Shown here: positions 42,296 through 51,420 of the stretch, one piece after another
How positions within the stretch are numbered: position 1 is the first letter of the stretch
Layout of the letters: every line of letters begins with the position of its first letter
Origin: CAVZCK01 sp963798805
Lineage (GTDB): Bacteria; Pseudomonadota; Alphaproteobacteria; Rhizobiales; Rhodomicrobiaceae
Length of the DNA: 64,000 nucleotides
Direction of reading: 5' to 3'
Assembly: GCA_963798805.1 (NCBI GenBank)
Contig: CAWCVC010000015.1
Location: forward strand, 186,001 to 250,000
Notes under the pieces: model-generated
Seen by the model: only the letters and a program-made list of their open reading frames with translations
Databases searched by the model: none
Told to the model about the DNA's origin: nothing
Position numbers and translations under genes: made by a program

Positions 42296-43600
42296 TCAGC
42301 CGAACTTCGCTTCCATCTCCTTGCGGGCGCGGACGGCTTCGAGCGTTCCATCGATCTCGACATCGGCCCAGGTGACGAGCTTATCAACGCCGATATCCCG
42401 CTTCAGCTTGACGCCGTGAGCAAGGCCAATTGGAAGCGCGCCAGCCGCCAAGCTTTTGGCGGCGGGCAGCGCCTTACCCCAGACCGTGAAGCCGCCTTCG
42501 CCATCGAGCATCTCGCCCTCTTTCAGCGCGCGCTTTGCCACCGCGACGGCATCGGCGCGGAATTCGCGGGCGGCGCCGGTCGGCTCGTGCCGGAGCGCTG
42601 CCGACAGCACCGAAATGCTCAGCTCCAGTCCGATCAGATGATAGGGCTTGTACATGGCGGCGTAGCGCCCGCTCTCATCGGTCTTCAGTCCATATTGCCT
42701 GAAGCAGGCGGCGGTGTAGTCATTCGGCGCTTCGAGGACAACATAGACGCCCCAGCGCAGATCGCGAAATACCGGGCGCCCGTCCCGCTCGATCGATGAG
42801 ACAACCTCGACCATGCCGGGACGCTCCAAAACCCCGCCCGCCTCGCGCGGCCGCAGCACATGCGGCAGGTCATCGACGCCGGAAGGCGGGAACAACAGGC
42901 CGTCTTCCGGCGCGTCGAGCCCGCAGGCATTGGCAATCGCCGACATTTCGATGGCCGATTTGGTGCCGTCGAGGAAAGAGTTGAACATTTGTGGGTTCAT
43001 GCCGGCAGCTTTCGCCTCCTCCGGCGTCAGGCCGTAATGCCCCCAGACCCCCGCGGGCGTGACGTGGTGATAGGCGGGCAGATATTTCGTGCCCTTCCCC
43101 GCCGCGACGACGCGAAAGCCACAGGCGCGCGCCCAGTCGACCATTTCGGCGACGAGCGCCGGCTGATCGCCATAGGCAAGACTGTAGACGACGCCGGCCG
43201 ACTTCGCTTCGGCAGCGAGCAGCGCCCCGACGAGCACGTCGGCCTCGACATTGACCATGACGACATGCTTGCACGCAGCCATGGCGGCACGGGCGTGTTT
43301 GATGCCGGCGGCGGGATTGCCGGTCGCCTCGATGACTACATCCACATCATCGCGGCGTGCCAGCTCCGAGCCGTCCTCGACGAAGGCGGTTTCGGTGATC
43401 CGGTCGTCATCCCAGCCGACCAGGCGGCAGGCTGTGCTGGCACGATCGGGATCGAGATCGGCGATGGCGCTGACGGCGAGGCCGTTGATGGTCGGGACCT
43501 GGGCCAGGAACATCGAGCCGAATTTTCCGGCCCCGATCAGGCCGGCGCGGACGGGTTTCCCCGAGAGCGCCGCTTGCTGCAGAAGCGAATAGAGGTTCAT
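42296..43600 (-). CDS. NAD(P)-dependent dehydrogenase, COG4091 homoserine dehydrogenase-like with SAF domain
   Basis: A 434-residue protein. An NAD-binding fold is evident in VRAGLIGAGKFGSMFLAQVP and ALAVSAIADLDP-type strands. It is followed by DVDVVIEATGNPAAGIKHAR, HVVMVNVEADVLVGALLAAE and VVYSLAYGDQPALVAEMVDW, the pattern of the COG4091 family. The C-terminal part (KRALKEGEMLDGEGGFTVWG, LAHGVKLKRDIGVDKLVTWA) resembles a SAF domain. Despite the family name these enzymes act on various sugar acids or branched substrates rather than homoserine, and here the reaction is unknown. It is single-gene, convergent with the chemoreceptor gene. ATG at 43600 gives the standard N-terminus. Confidence 0.75.
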   Translation of the reverse strand: MNLYSLLQQAALSGKPVRAGLIGAGKFGSMFLAQVPTINGLAVSAIADLDPDRASTACRLVGWDDDRITETAFVEDGSELARRDDVDVVIEATGNPAAGIKHARAAMAACKHVVMVNVEADVLVGALLAAEAKSAGVVYSLAYGDQPALVAEMVDWARACGFRVVAAGKGTKYLPAYHHVTPAGVWGHYGLTPEEAKAAGMNPQMFNSFLDGTKSAIEMSAIANACGLDAPEDGLLFPPSGVDDLPHVLRPREAGGVLERPGMVEVVSSIERDGRPVFRDLRWGVYVVLEAPNDYTAACFRQYGLKTDESGRYAAMYKPYHLIGLELSISVLSAALRHEPTGAAREFRADAVAVAKRALKEGEMLDGEGGFTVWGKALPAAKSLAAGALPIGLAHGVKLKRDIGVDKLVTWADVEIDGTLEAVRARKEMEAKFG

Positions 43601-43703
43601 GGGGAGCGATCTTAGCAGGCCGCGTCAAAACGCCAAGGCGGAACTGGAACCTGTCTTTCCGGCGGCAGGGCAGCCGCTCACTGCGCGAGAAAATCGCGCG
43701 CGT

Positions 43704-45896
43704 TCACCGCATGCTCAGCATGTTCCGCAAGGCAAGACCGAAAAGGAGGATCATGAGAGCACAGAATACCTTCTGCGCGATCATGAAATAGGAGACCGAC
43801 GATGGCACGACCGGCGCTACGGACTCCCCGAAGCGCTCGACGCCATAAAGACAGCCATAGATGCGCCGCGCATTATCGGGCCCCGGATCGAGCACGACCA
43901 GCCCGGTGCGCAAGGCAAGTTCGAATGCCGCCTTCGGCGCGCTCGTTGCTGCCCGGATCGCCGGCGAGAGAGCGCCGAGGCTGGGACGGTCCTCGCCCGG
44001 AACGTAGCAGCTCTCGTGGACCCGCCAGGCTTCGCCGGAGGTGCTCAGATAGGCAGTAATCCAATGCGCGCCGCTCGCCTCGACCGCGGCACGCCGTTGC
44101 CTGATGCCCTCATGCTCGCCGAGATAAAATATGGCGCCGATGCCGACCGCACCGAGCCACCAGAGAAGCGGCAAGCCGACGGCGCGGCCGTAATTCGATG
44201 TGAGGCCATAAGCCAGGCCCAGCCAGAAGCGGAAGAAACCGAGCCAGACTCTGGTTTTCCAGACCGGCCAGGGAAGCGGCCAGTCCCAGGCGAAACGGCC
44301 CGACCGGACTTCCTGGGCAAAGAATTCGCGCTCCCGGTCGTGGTCCCGCGCCACGGCGGCAAGGCGCCTTAAGCTGCGCCAGCGGGCGGGGATGTCCCGG
44401 TCGGCGCGGATGATGCGGTGAATGACGCCGAAGGTGGCGCGTATGGGATAGCTCCAGCGGCTATGCCAGAACCGTCCATCGCCGAAAGCCTGAGCGCCGA
44501 GCACCATCCGCGCACGCACGGAAAGATTGTCCAGCCTGGGCGTTTCCTGGAAATGCGCCTGGATGAAATCCGGCACATGGTCGAAGGCTGCGCTGTTCAG
44601 ATCGAACGCCCGCCCGCAGAGAATGGCGTTGAAATTGGATGGCGCCTGGAAATGCGCGCCTTCGAAGGTGGCAAAGCCAGGAAAGGCGGCGAGGCGGAAA
44701 TTCGCTGTGTCACGAAAGCGCGCATTTGAGAAGAATGCATCGCTGTCGAAGCCGGCCTGAGTGAAGACGGCGTGCCGGGCGAATTCGGCTCCGACAAAAG
44801 AGACATTTTGAGCAAACCGCGCGTTGCCGAAATCGACATTACCGGAGAACTGCGCCTTCGAAAACGAAGCATCGCCGCAGAACTGTGCGCTTTTGAAATC
44901 GGTCTCGCCGGAGAACTGGGTCTGATCGAAATGGGCGGCGCCTGCGAACCGCACCTTCTGGAAATCGGCGATGAAGATCTTTGCGCTGCGGAAGTTTGCC
45001 TCTCCCGAGAATTCCACCTCATGGAACCAGGCATTGGCCGAGAACTCCGCCTCGTCGAACCGGGCCTCGCCCGCGAATTGCGCCTTGTCGAACCAGGCCA
45101 TGCTGGAGAATTGCGCGTTTTGGAAGCCGATATCGCCGGAGAATCGCGCCTTGTGGAAGCGGGTCTCGCTGGTGAACCGCGCCGCGCCGAACCGCGTCCG
45201 GTCGCAGAACAGCACCTCGTCAAACCAGGTTTCGCCGGCGAATCTCGCTTTGTCGAAATCGGCGGCGCCACAGAACTGTGCCCCTTTGAACCAGCTACGG
45301 CTCAGAAGCTGCACCTCCTGGAACTGCGCTTCTGCGAGAAATTGCACCCTATCGAACCAAGCCTCGCGAAAGAATTTCGCATCCCTGAACCGGGTCTCGC
45401 CGGAGAACTGGGCACCGCCAAAACGAGTGGTCGCCAGGAATTGCGCCTCCTCGAAATTGGTCATGCCGGGAAAGATAAAGCCGGAGAGGTCGATTTCTTC
45501 GTCCTCGACGGTGATCGATGCGCTGGACTTCCACGCCGCCGGCTGGCTCTTTATGTCGCCAAGATCGAACCGGACCTCATTCGGGGACACCGGCCTGACA
45601 AAGCTGGCGTTGGCAAAATCGGCCTGGGCAGCCTCCATCCAGTTGCGGGTTTCCTCGTTGCGTGGCTCCACAACGCCGAAAGCGTTGCGCTCCGCGGACC
45701 ATCGCCCCGAAGCTTCAAGCGCCTTGCGCTCGGCAAGCATCTCCTCAGCCCAGCAATTCCAGACGGCCTTCGCCGCTGCTTGTGCGACGGCGTGCGCGTC
45801 GACCACGTTCTTGCCTTCCGCGAGCGCCTTCGCTTGCGTTTGGGCCCGCGCAGCGTTGCAGCGGTCGAAGAGTGCAATGGTATCGTCCTGGTTCAT
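43704..45896 (-). CDS. pentapeptide-repeat protein with C-terminal membrane helices
   Basis: A 730-residue protein. The N-terminal ~110 residues are helical and soluble. About residues 135-450 consist of more than 50 tandem pentapeptide-like units with a central Phe (EAQFLATTRFGGAQFSGETR, DKARFAGETWFDEVLFCDRT, KAQFSGNVDFGNARFAQNVS), which form a right-handed quadrilateral beta-helix. The remaining part contains at least two membrane helices (GLPLLWWLGAVGIGAIFYLG about 580-600, FCALMILLFGLALRNMLSMR at the end). The repeat is unusually rich in xxF units, and pairing with helices suggests a membrane-anchored scaffold; pentapeptide proteins can mimic DNA or bind partner proteins, but no function is known here. 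There is no signal peptide. It is monocistronic. Confidence 0.8.
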   Translation of the reverse strand: MNQDDTIALFDRCNAARAQTQAKALAEGKNVVDAHAVAQAAAKAVWNCWAEEMLAERKALEASGRWSAERNAFGVVEPRNEETRNWMEAAQADFANASFVRPVSPNEVRFDLGDIKSQPAAWKSSASITVEDEEIDLSGFIFPGMTNFEEAQFLATTRFGGAQFSGETRFRDAKFFREAWFDRVQFLAEAQFQEVQLLSRSWFKGAQFCGAADFDKARFAGETWFDEVLFCDRTRFGAARFTSETRFHKARFSGDIGFQNAQFSSMAWFDKAQFAGEARFDEAEFSANAWFHEVEFSGEANFRSAKIFIADFQKVRFAGAAHFDQTQFSGETDFKSAQFCGDASFSKAQFSGNVDFGNARFAQNVSFVGAEFARHAVFTQAGFDSDAFFSNARFRDTANFRLAAFPGFATFEGAHFQAPSNFNAILCGRAFDLNSAAFDHVPDFIQAHFQETPRLDNLSVRARMVLGAQAFGDGRFWHSRWSYPIRATFGVIHRIIRADRDIPARWRSLRRLAAVARDHDREREFFAQEVRSGRFAWDWPLPWPVWKTRVWLGFFRFWLGLAYGLTSNYGRAVGLPLLWWLGAVGIGAIFYLGEHEGIRQRRAAVEASGAHWITAYLSTSGEAWRVHESCYVPGEDRPSLGALSPAIRAATSAPKAAFELALRTGLVVLDPGPDNARRIYGCLYGVERFGESVAPVVPSSVSYFMIAQKVFCALMILLFGLALRNMLSMR

Positions 45897-46352
45897 CCCC
45901 AGCCTACCCTCTCACGGCGCCCCTATATTTCCTAGCCTAATGCAAAGCCAGCGCCAATTCGTCAGAAAGAGGGAGGGTAAAAACCGAAGGCCAGAACCGT
46001 GGGAAACGGAGTTGCCGCTATCGTGGCGAAGTCGAGCGCCCGGAGGCCAAATGACGGATCGGAGGCTTTACAGCCGTATGTTGTCGCGAGCGGCTCAATC
46101 CGGGCGGCTGAGCCGCGGGAAACGTACCGTCCTTTGTCTTTCATCTTCAGGAGATCTGATCCGTGACGCTTCGCCGCCGAAAGCTGATTGTCGCCGGCGT
46201 CGCCACGCTGATGCTGAGCCTCCCGCCGCGCCATCCGGCGCTCAAGGGCTGATGAGCCTGTTCCGTGCTTGCCGAGCGGGCTACCAGCGGCTTTGTTCAG
46301 GCGTTCGGCCCGGTGGCGGGTGCATCGCGACGGCAAGCAAATAACGCGCGGT
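45897..46352. other. intergenic region with possible remnant of a secreted protein
   Basis: About 455 bases. Between 46163 and 46252, GTG preceded by AGGAGA (46148-46155) opens a 29-codon frame TLRRRKLIVAGVATLMLSLP, which looks like a signal peptide but stops at once. The rest of the stretch has no family-like sequence. I read it as the decayed start of an exported protein; it could also be chance. Confidence 0.3.
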
Positions 46353-48959
46353 CTATGCCTCGATGTCTACACGCCGCAGCCTTAGCGCATTGCCGATCAC
46401 GCTCACCGACGACAGCGACATGGCCGCCGCGGCGATGATCGGCGAGAGCAGGATGCCGAAGACCGGATAGAGGATGCCGGCCGCGATGGGCACGCCGACC
46501 GAGTTGTAGATGAAGGCGAAGAACAGGTTCTGGCGGATGTTCGCCATTACTGCCTCGGAGAGCCGCCTGGCGCGGACGATGCCGGTCAGGTCTCCTTTGA
46601 CGAGGGTGACGCCGGCGCTTTCCATGGCGACGTCCGTGCCGGTGCCCATGGCGATGCCCACATCGGCGGCGGCGAGCGCAGGCGCATCGTTGACGCCGTC
46701 GCCGGCCATAGCGACGACGCGGCCGTCGCGACGCAGGCGCTCGACGACCTTCGCCTTGTCCTCGGGCAGGATCTCCGCCTCGACCTCGTCGATCCCAAGC
46801 CGGCGCGCGACCGCGCTGGCAGTCGTGCGGTTGTCGCCAGTGAGCATGACGATGCGCAGCCCGGCGGATTTCAGCGCGGCGAGCGCAGCGGGCGTCGAGG
46901 ATTTGACCGGATCGGCAATGGCGATGATACCCGCCGGCTTGCCGTCGATCGCAAGGAAAATGGCGGTGGCGCCGTCCGCGCGCAGAGCGTCCGCTTCGGC
47001 GGCAAGCGGAGCGGTGTCGATGCCGGCTTCGGACATCATGGCGCGGTTGCCGATGACAATGCGGCGGCCGTCGATCGTGCCGCGTACGCCCTTGCCGCTT
47101 GGGGCATCAAAGTCCGCAGCGTCAGTGAGGGTAATGTCCCGTGCCTTAGCGGCGGCCACGACGGCGGCGGCGAGTGGATGCTCGCTTGCACGCTCCAGAC
47201 TGGCGGCGAGGCGCAGAAGCTCATCCTCGCTGACGCCGGCAGACGGCTTCACCGCGACGACCCGAGGCTTGCCTTCCGTGAGCGTGCCGGTCTTGTCGAT
47301 CACCAGCGTATTGACCCGCTCCATCCGCTCCAGCGCCTCGGCGTTGCGGATCAGCACGCCGGCACGCGCGCCCCGCCCGACGCCGACCATGATCGACATC
47401 GGCGTGGCGAGGCCGAGCGCGCAGGGGCAGGCGATGATCAGCACCGAGACGGCGGCGATCATGCCGAAGGTGAAACGCGGCTCGGGGCCGAAGCTGCTCC
47501 AGGAGATGAAGGCGACAATGGCGACGGCGATGACCAGCGGCACGAACCAGCCGGAGACCTGGTCGGCAAGGCTCTGGATCGGCGCGCGGCTGCGCTGGGC
47601 CCGGGCGACCATCTGCACGATCTGGGCGAGCATGGTGTCGCGGCCGATCTTCTCCGCGCGCATGGTGAAGCTGCCGCTCTGGTTGACAGTGCCGCCGATA
47701 ACGTGCGCGCCGGCTTCCTTGCTAACCGGCATGGATTCGCCTGTGATCATGGATTCATCGACCGCGCTGCGGCCGTCGAGCACCTCGCCGTCCACCGGCA
47801 CCCGCTCGCCCGGACGGACGCGCAGCCTATCGCCGACCTCGACCGCTTCGAGCGGTATGTCTTCGTCGGTTCCGTCGGGCTTGACACGCCGCGCATTCTT
47901 CGGTGCGAGGTCCAAAAGCGCCCGGATCGCGCCGCTCGTCTGCTCGCGGGCGCGCAATTCCAGCACCTGGCCGAGCAGCACGAGCACCGTGATCACCGCC
48001 GCCGCCTCGAAATAGACCGGCACCGCTCCGCCACTCATGCGGAAGGCGTCGGGGAACAGGCCGGGGGCGATCGTTGCCACGACGCTGTAGGTCCAGGCAA
48101 CGCCCGTGCCCATGGCGATCAGGGTGAACATATTGAGATTGCGCGTCCTGAGCGACTGCCAGCCGCGCACGAAGAAAGGCCAGCCGGCCCAGAGTACGAC
48201 CGGCGTTGCGAGCGCCAGTTGCACCCAGTTCGAGACTTGCGGGCTGAAAAGGTGAAGGCCTGCCAGATGTCCGCCCATTTCCAGGAGGAAGACCGGCAGC
48301 GCCAGCGCCAGCCCGATCCAGAAGCGCCGGGTCATATCGGCGAGCTCGGGATTGGGTTCGGCCTGCGCCGTCACCAGCTCAGGCTCAAGCGCCATGCCGC
48401 AGATCGGACAGGAGCCCGGCCCGACCTGCCGGATCTCGGGGTGCATCGGGCAGGTGTAGATTGTGCCTTCGGGGACCGGCTCGGAGGATGCGCCTGCTGG
48501 TGCCAGATAACGCTCGGGATCGGCCATGAATTTCTCGCGGCACCCGGCACGACAGAAATAATAGGTCTCTCCCTCGTGCTCGGTGCGATGCTTGGCCGTT
48601 GCCGGGTTCACAATCATGCCGCAGACCGGATCCTTCACGGTCTGCGAACTCTCAGCCGCTGTAGTGGCGGCGCTGGCGGCCTGCTTCCAGAGATAGCGTT
48701 CAGGAGCTGCCTCGAACTTTTCCCGGCAACCGGCGCTGCAGAAATGGTAAGTCTCACCGTTATAGACGGTCTTGTGCTTGGCGGTTGCAGCATCGACGGT
48801 CATGCCGCAAACGACATCCTTGACCAGCCCTGCACCCTGCGCAGGCGCACCACCGCCATGAGCTGCATGGCTGTGACCGTGCGCCTCGCCTTGGCGCTCA
48901 TGCGAGCAGCAAGAGGATTTCGTCGGGGCGGTATTCTGGTCGCGGTCGTGCTCGGACAT
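46353..48959 (-). CDS. copA: copper-translocating P1B-type ATPase with two YHS domains
   Basis: An 868-residue membrane ATPase. The N-terminus has a His/Cys-rich start (SSCCSHERQGEAHGHSHAAH). It then has two YHS metal-binding domains (about residues 46-90 and 108-151; DVVCGMTVDAATAKHKT ... HFCSAGCREKFEAAPERYL, and again DPVCGMIVNPATAKHRT). A heavy-metal-binding zinc-ribbon-like segment IYTCPMHPEIRQVGPGSCPI (167-192) follows. The ATPase core has CPC at 511-513, TGES at 407-410, DKTGT at 555-559 and GDGVNDAPALAAADVGIAMG. Canonical HMA CxxC domains are absent. It exports Cu+ (or Ag+) from the cytoplasm. It is divergent from csoR across a two-operator promoter region, so it is probably induced by copper. 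Confidence 0.93.
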   Translation of the reverse strand: MSEHDRDQNTAPTKSSCCSHERQGEAHGHSHAAHGGGAPAQGAGLVKDVVCGMTVDAATAKHKTVYNGETYHFCSAGCREKFEAAPERYLWKQAASAATTAAESSQTVKDPVCGMIVNPATAKHRTEHEGETYYFCRAGCREKFMADPERYLAPAGASSEPVPEGTIYTCPMHPEIRQVGPGSCPICGMALEPELVTAQAEPNPELADMTRRFWIGLALALPVFLLEMGGHLAGLHLFSPQVSNWVQLALATPVVLWAGWPFFVRGWQSLRTRNLNMFTLIAMGTGVAWTYSVVATIAPGLFPDAFRMSGGAVPVYFEAAAVITVLVLLGQVLELRAREQTSGAIRALLDLAPKNARRVKPDGTDEDIPLEAVEVGDRLRVRPGERVPVDGEVLDGRSAVDESMITGESMPVSKEAGAHVIGGTVNQSGSFTMRAEKIGRDTMLAQIVQMVARAQRSRAPIQSLADQVSGWFVPLVIAVAIVAFISWSSFGPEPRFTFGMIAAVSVLIIACPCALGLATPMSIMVGVGRGARAGVLIRNAEALERMERVNTLVIDKTGTLTEGKPRVVAVKPSAGVSEDELLRLAASLERASEHPLAAAVVAAAKARDITLTDAADFDAPSGKGVRGTIDGRRIVIGNRAMMSEAGIDTAPLAAEADALRADGATAIFLAIDGKPAGIIAIADPVKSSTPAALAALKSAGLRIVMLTGDNRTTASAVARRLGIDEVEAEILPEDKAKVVERLRRDGRVVAMAGDGVNDAPALAAADVGIAMGTGTDVAMESAGVTLVKGDLTGIVRARRLSEAVMANIRQNLFFAFIYNSVGVPIAAGILYPVFGILLSPIIAAAAMSLSSVSVIGNALRLRRVDIEA

Positions 48960-48991
48960 GTTGGTGGACCTGTCTCACTGCAATCTCGGGT

Positions 48992-49008
48992 ATACCCTGG
49001 ATGGGTAT
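48992..49008. promoter_or_regulatory. CsoR operator 1 (copA side)
   Basis: ATACCC-TGGAT-GGGTAT, perfect 6-base arms with a 5-base spacer, 33 bases from the copA ATG. It has the same arms as operator 2. The GGGTAT/ATACCC dyad is the recognised architecture of CsoR-family binding sites. Confidence 0.8.
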
Positions 49009-49017
49009 TTGTTTAGC

Positions 49018-49046
49018 TTGACTCTTATACCCCATGAGGGTATCTG
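49018..49046 (+). promoter_or_regulatory. csoR promoter overlapped by CsoR operator 2
   Basis: ATACCC-CATGA-GGGTAT at 49027-49043 repeats operator 1 exactly in arms and spacer length, 35 bases further on. A possible promoter TTGACT (49018-49023) with TATCTG 17 bases later (49041-49046) faces csoR, and the operator fills its spacer. The transcript would begin at or just after the first ATG, so csoR may be read from a very short or no leader; a GAGGG at 49037-49041 could also serve as ribosome site for a longer transcript. Confidence 0.65.
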
Positions 49047-49049
49047 TCA

Positions 49050-49328
49050 ATGATGCAATCCGATATGAAAAGCTCCTGCCGCAAGCGTCTCAGCCGCATC
49101 GAGGGACAAGTGCGAGGCATCTCCAGGATGGTCGATGAAGACCGCTACTGCATCGACATCGTGACGCAGATCGGCGCCGCTCGCGCCGCGCTCCGCCGGG
49201 TCGAGGAGGAGATTTTGCGCGACCATGTCGCCCATTGCGTCGAGCACGCAATTGCGAGCGGCGACGCTGAGGAGCAGAGGAAGAAGGTCGCTGAGCTGAT
49301 GCAGGTGCTTTCGCGCTCCGACCGTTGA
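49050..49328 (+). CDS. csoR: copper-sensing transcriptional repressor CsoR
   Basis: A 92-residue all-helical repressor of the CsoR/RcnR/FrmR family. The copper-binding triad is Cys34 (DRYCIDIVTQ), His59 and Cys63 (RDHVAHCVEHA), the C-H-C pattern that distinguishes CsoR from RcnR and FrmR. The conserved RLSRIEGQVRGISRMVDED precedes it. It binds DNA as a tetramer and releases it when Cu+ binds. It is divergent from copA, with two identical operators between them. ATG codons at 49050 and 49053 both lead the frame. Confidence 0.93.
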   Translation: MMQSDMKSSCRKRLSRIEGQVRGISRMVDEDRYCIDIVTQIGAARAALRRVEEEILRDHVAHCVEHAIASGDAEEQRKKVAELMQVLSRSDR

Positions 49329-49349
49329 CCGCAGAGCCGCGGAGACGGA

Positions 49350-50444
49350 TTACCCCGTCCGATAGCGAGCGACCGCCGCGTCGTCCCAGGCAAGGCCCCC
49401 GCCAGGGCGATCGGGCACGAGCGCGCGGCCATCCTTGATCTGCAGCGGCTCCTGAAGGATCGGCGCGGCCCAGTCGACATATTCCAGCCAGTGCGCCGTC
49501 GGCGTCGCTGCGAGCAGATGCGCGCTCACCTCGGGGAAGAGATGCGACGACATCTCGATGGCGTGCGCCGCTGCGAGACCGGCCGCATGCCGCCAGCCCG
49601 TGACGCCGCCGATACGTTCGAGATCCGGCATCACGTAATCGCAGGCTCTGGCATCGAGTGCCACAGCCATGGCCTCCGGGCCGGAAAAATTCTCCCCGAT
49701 CTGGATCGGCGTCGCGGTTTCGGCCGCAAGGTCAGCGGCACCCGCATAATCGTCGTGGCGGATCGGCTCCTCGATCCAGGTGAGCCCTTCGCCGTCCAAG
49801 GCGTGGCAGCGCCGTTTCGCTTCGGCGACGGTCAGCGCCTGATTGAAATCGACCATCAGCGCGATGCCGTCCGGCAGGCGCTTGCGGACGGCACGGACGC
49901 GCGCGAGATCCTCGGCGAGCATCGGATAGCCGAGCCTCAGCTTCACCGCCTTGAACCCGCCTTCGAGCAGCGCGACCGCCTCCTCAGCGACGGCTTCTGG
50001 CGCCATAAGGCCGAGACCATTGCTGTTATAAGCCGGCACCGGCCGCGGCCCTGCGCCGAGCATCGTCGCGAGAGGCAGGCTCTGAGAAATAGCGAGCGCG
50101 TCCCAGGCCGCAATGTCGATCCCGGCAAGAGCCATGCGCACGATGCCCTGAACGCCGACCAGCCGGAAGCGCTTCTGCAGCTTGGCCGCAATGTCGAGCG
50201 GCGCAACGGCGTCGCCCTTGATGAATTCGAGCGCCTGGGCGAGCATCCGCGCGACCGCCGGTCCCACGCTCGCGAAATAGCAGAACACATAAGACCGGCC
50301 GGTAATGCCTTCCTCGGTCTCCAGATCGATCAGCAACAGCGCCGCTTTCGTGATCGTGTCGGCGCTCGTGCCGAGCGGCAGCGCCATGGGGACCGAAACG
50401 GGGACGGCACGAATATCCCGGATGGTGAGCTTTTCATTCGCCAT
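49350..50444 (-). CDS. mandelate racemase/muconate lactonizing enzyme family protein
   Basis: A 364-residue enolase-superfamily enzyme. The barrel contains the catalytic KxK-like motif in FKAVKLRLGYPMLAED, metal ligands in IALMVDFNQALTVAEAKRRC (Asp), TWIEEPIRHDDYAGAADLAA (Glu) and TPIQIGENFSGPEAM (Glu), and the second acid-base region CDYVMPDLERIGGVTGWRHA and SSHLFPEVSAHLLAA (His). The lid starts ADTITKAALLLIDLETEEGI. It would abstract an alpha-proton of a carboxylate; sugar-acid dehydratase and racemase are the usual choices. It follows a ketopantoate-reductase-like gene by one base, so both are co-transcribed. The ATG at 50444 was chosen by similarity. Confidence 0.85.
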   Translation of the reverse strand: MANEKLTIRDIRAVPVSVPMALPLGTSADTITKAALLLIDLETEEGITGRSYVFCYFASVGPAVARMLAQALEFIKGDAVAPLDIAAKLQKRFRLVGVQGIVRMALAGIDIAAWDALAISQSLPLATMLGAGPRPVPAYNSNGLGLMAPEAVAEEAVALLEGGFKAVKLRLGYPMLAEDLARVRAVRKRLPDGIALMVDFNQALTVAEAKRRCHALDGEGLTWIEEPIRHDDYAGAADLAAETATPIQIGENFSGPEAMAVALDARACDYVMPDLERIGGVTGWRHAAGLAAAHAIEMSSHLFPEVSAHLLAATPTAHWLEYVDWAAPILQEPLQIKDGRALVPDRPGGGLAWDDAAVARYRTG

Positions 50445-50445
50445 T

Positions 50446-51372
50446 TTATAGACCCGCTCTCCCCTGCGCGTGCGGCGCCAGAATGTTGGCCACGGCGCGA
50501 TTACACGGGGTGGGAACGCCTGCGCCCTTGCCGAGCGCAACCGCGCTGCCGCTGAGCCAGGGCACCTCAAGCGGGTTGCCGCGTTCGAGATCGGTATGCA
50601 TCGAGGAGGTCATGGTGGGAGCCAGCGTATCGGCGAAGGCCAGCCGGTTCTCGGCGAAATTTGCGGGCAGATCGATGCCCTTGGCGCGGCCGACCGCCTC
50701 GACCTCGCGCATCAGGTCGAGCAGGAATGACCGCGATTGCGGGTTCTCCCGGACCGGCCCGATCGGCAGCCGCACGGTGGCGGTTGCACCCGACATGCCA
50801 ACCAGAAAAACGAATTTTTCCCAGATGGCGCGGCGAATGTCGGTGCTCAGCTCGGCGTTGATGCCGGCAGCCTCGCAAGCCTTGAGGAAGGCTTCGGCGC
50901 GTTCCGACCGGCTGCCGTCGAATTCCCCGAAGACGAGGCGCTGCAACTTACCGTGATGAGTAACAATGCCCGGCTCCTTAATCGATGCCGAAATGTATGA
51001 GACCCCGCCGAGCAGCGGTGCTTCGCCCAGCACACTGCGTAGTACGTCATCTTTCTCCACGCCGTTCTGGAAGGAAACCGCCGCCGCGCCGCGCTCCACG
51101 AGCGGCAAGATCTGGCGCGCCGCCTGTTCCGTGTCCCAGAGCTTGACGCAGATCATCACGAGATCGACCGCACCGATGGTCAGCGGATCGTCCGTCGCCT
51201 TCACATCGCGCAAATGCATGTTACCGAGTTCGCTTTCAACGCGCAGCCCGTGCTCGCGCATCGCGGCCAGATGCCGGCCGCGGGCGATGAAGGTCACGTC
51301 CGATCCGCTCAAGGCGAGCCGCGTGCCGAAATAGCCGCCGATACCGCCCGCACCCATCACTGCAATGCGCAT
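50446..51372 (-). CDS. panE: 2-dehydropantoate 2-reductase family protein
   Basis: A 308-residue protein. The NADP-binding start is MRIAVMGAGGIGGYFGTRLA, followed by DVTFIARGRHLAAMREHGLR, and the catalytic Lys lies in RRAIWEKFVFLVGMSGATAT. The C-terminal helical part has TSSMHTDLERGNPLEVPWLS, where the Glu/Asn/Ser positions bind the substrate in true PanE. The family reduces ketopantoate to pantoate, but many paralogues in catabolic operons act on other 2-keto acids. Its place between an SDR and an enolase-superfamily enzyme suggests the latter here. AAGGAGG precedes the ATG at 51372. Confidence 0.8.
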   Translation of the reverse strand: MRIAVMGAGGIGGYFGTRLALSGSDVTFIARGRHLAAMREHGLRVESELGNMHLRDVKATDDPLTIGAVDLVMICVKLWDTEQAARQILPLVERGAAAVSFQNGVEKDDVLRSVLGEAPLLGGVSYISASIKEPGIVTHHGKLQRLVFGEFDGSRSERAEAFLKACEAAGINAELSTDIRRAIWEKFVFLVGMSGATATVRLPIGPVRENPQSRSFLLDLMREVEAVGRAKGIDLPANFAENRLAFADTLAPTMTSSMHTDLERGNPLEVPWLSGSAVALGKGAGVPTPCNRAVANILAPHAQGRAGL

Positions 51373-51420
51373 GAAATCCTCCTTAAGTCGCGCCGAAGCG
51401 AAAGCCGAAAGCGGCGCGTG

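Noticed and set aside
44772..46344. Two long plus-strand frames opposite the pentapeptide-repeat gene
   Set aside because: They arise because the repeated xxF codons keep both antisense frames open. The apparent 'ELGLxE' repeats are only the complement of the pentapeptide units.
46510..49016. Long plus-strand frames opposite the copper ATPase
   Set aside because: Ser/Arg- or Asp/His-rich antisense frames without domains; the ATPase motifs are all on the minus strand.
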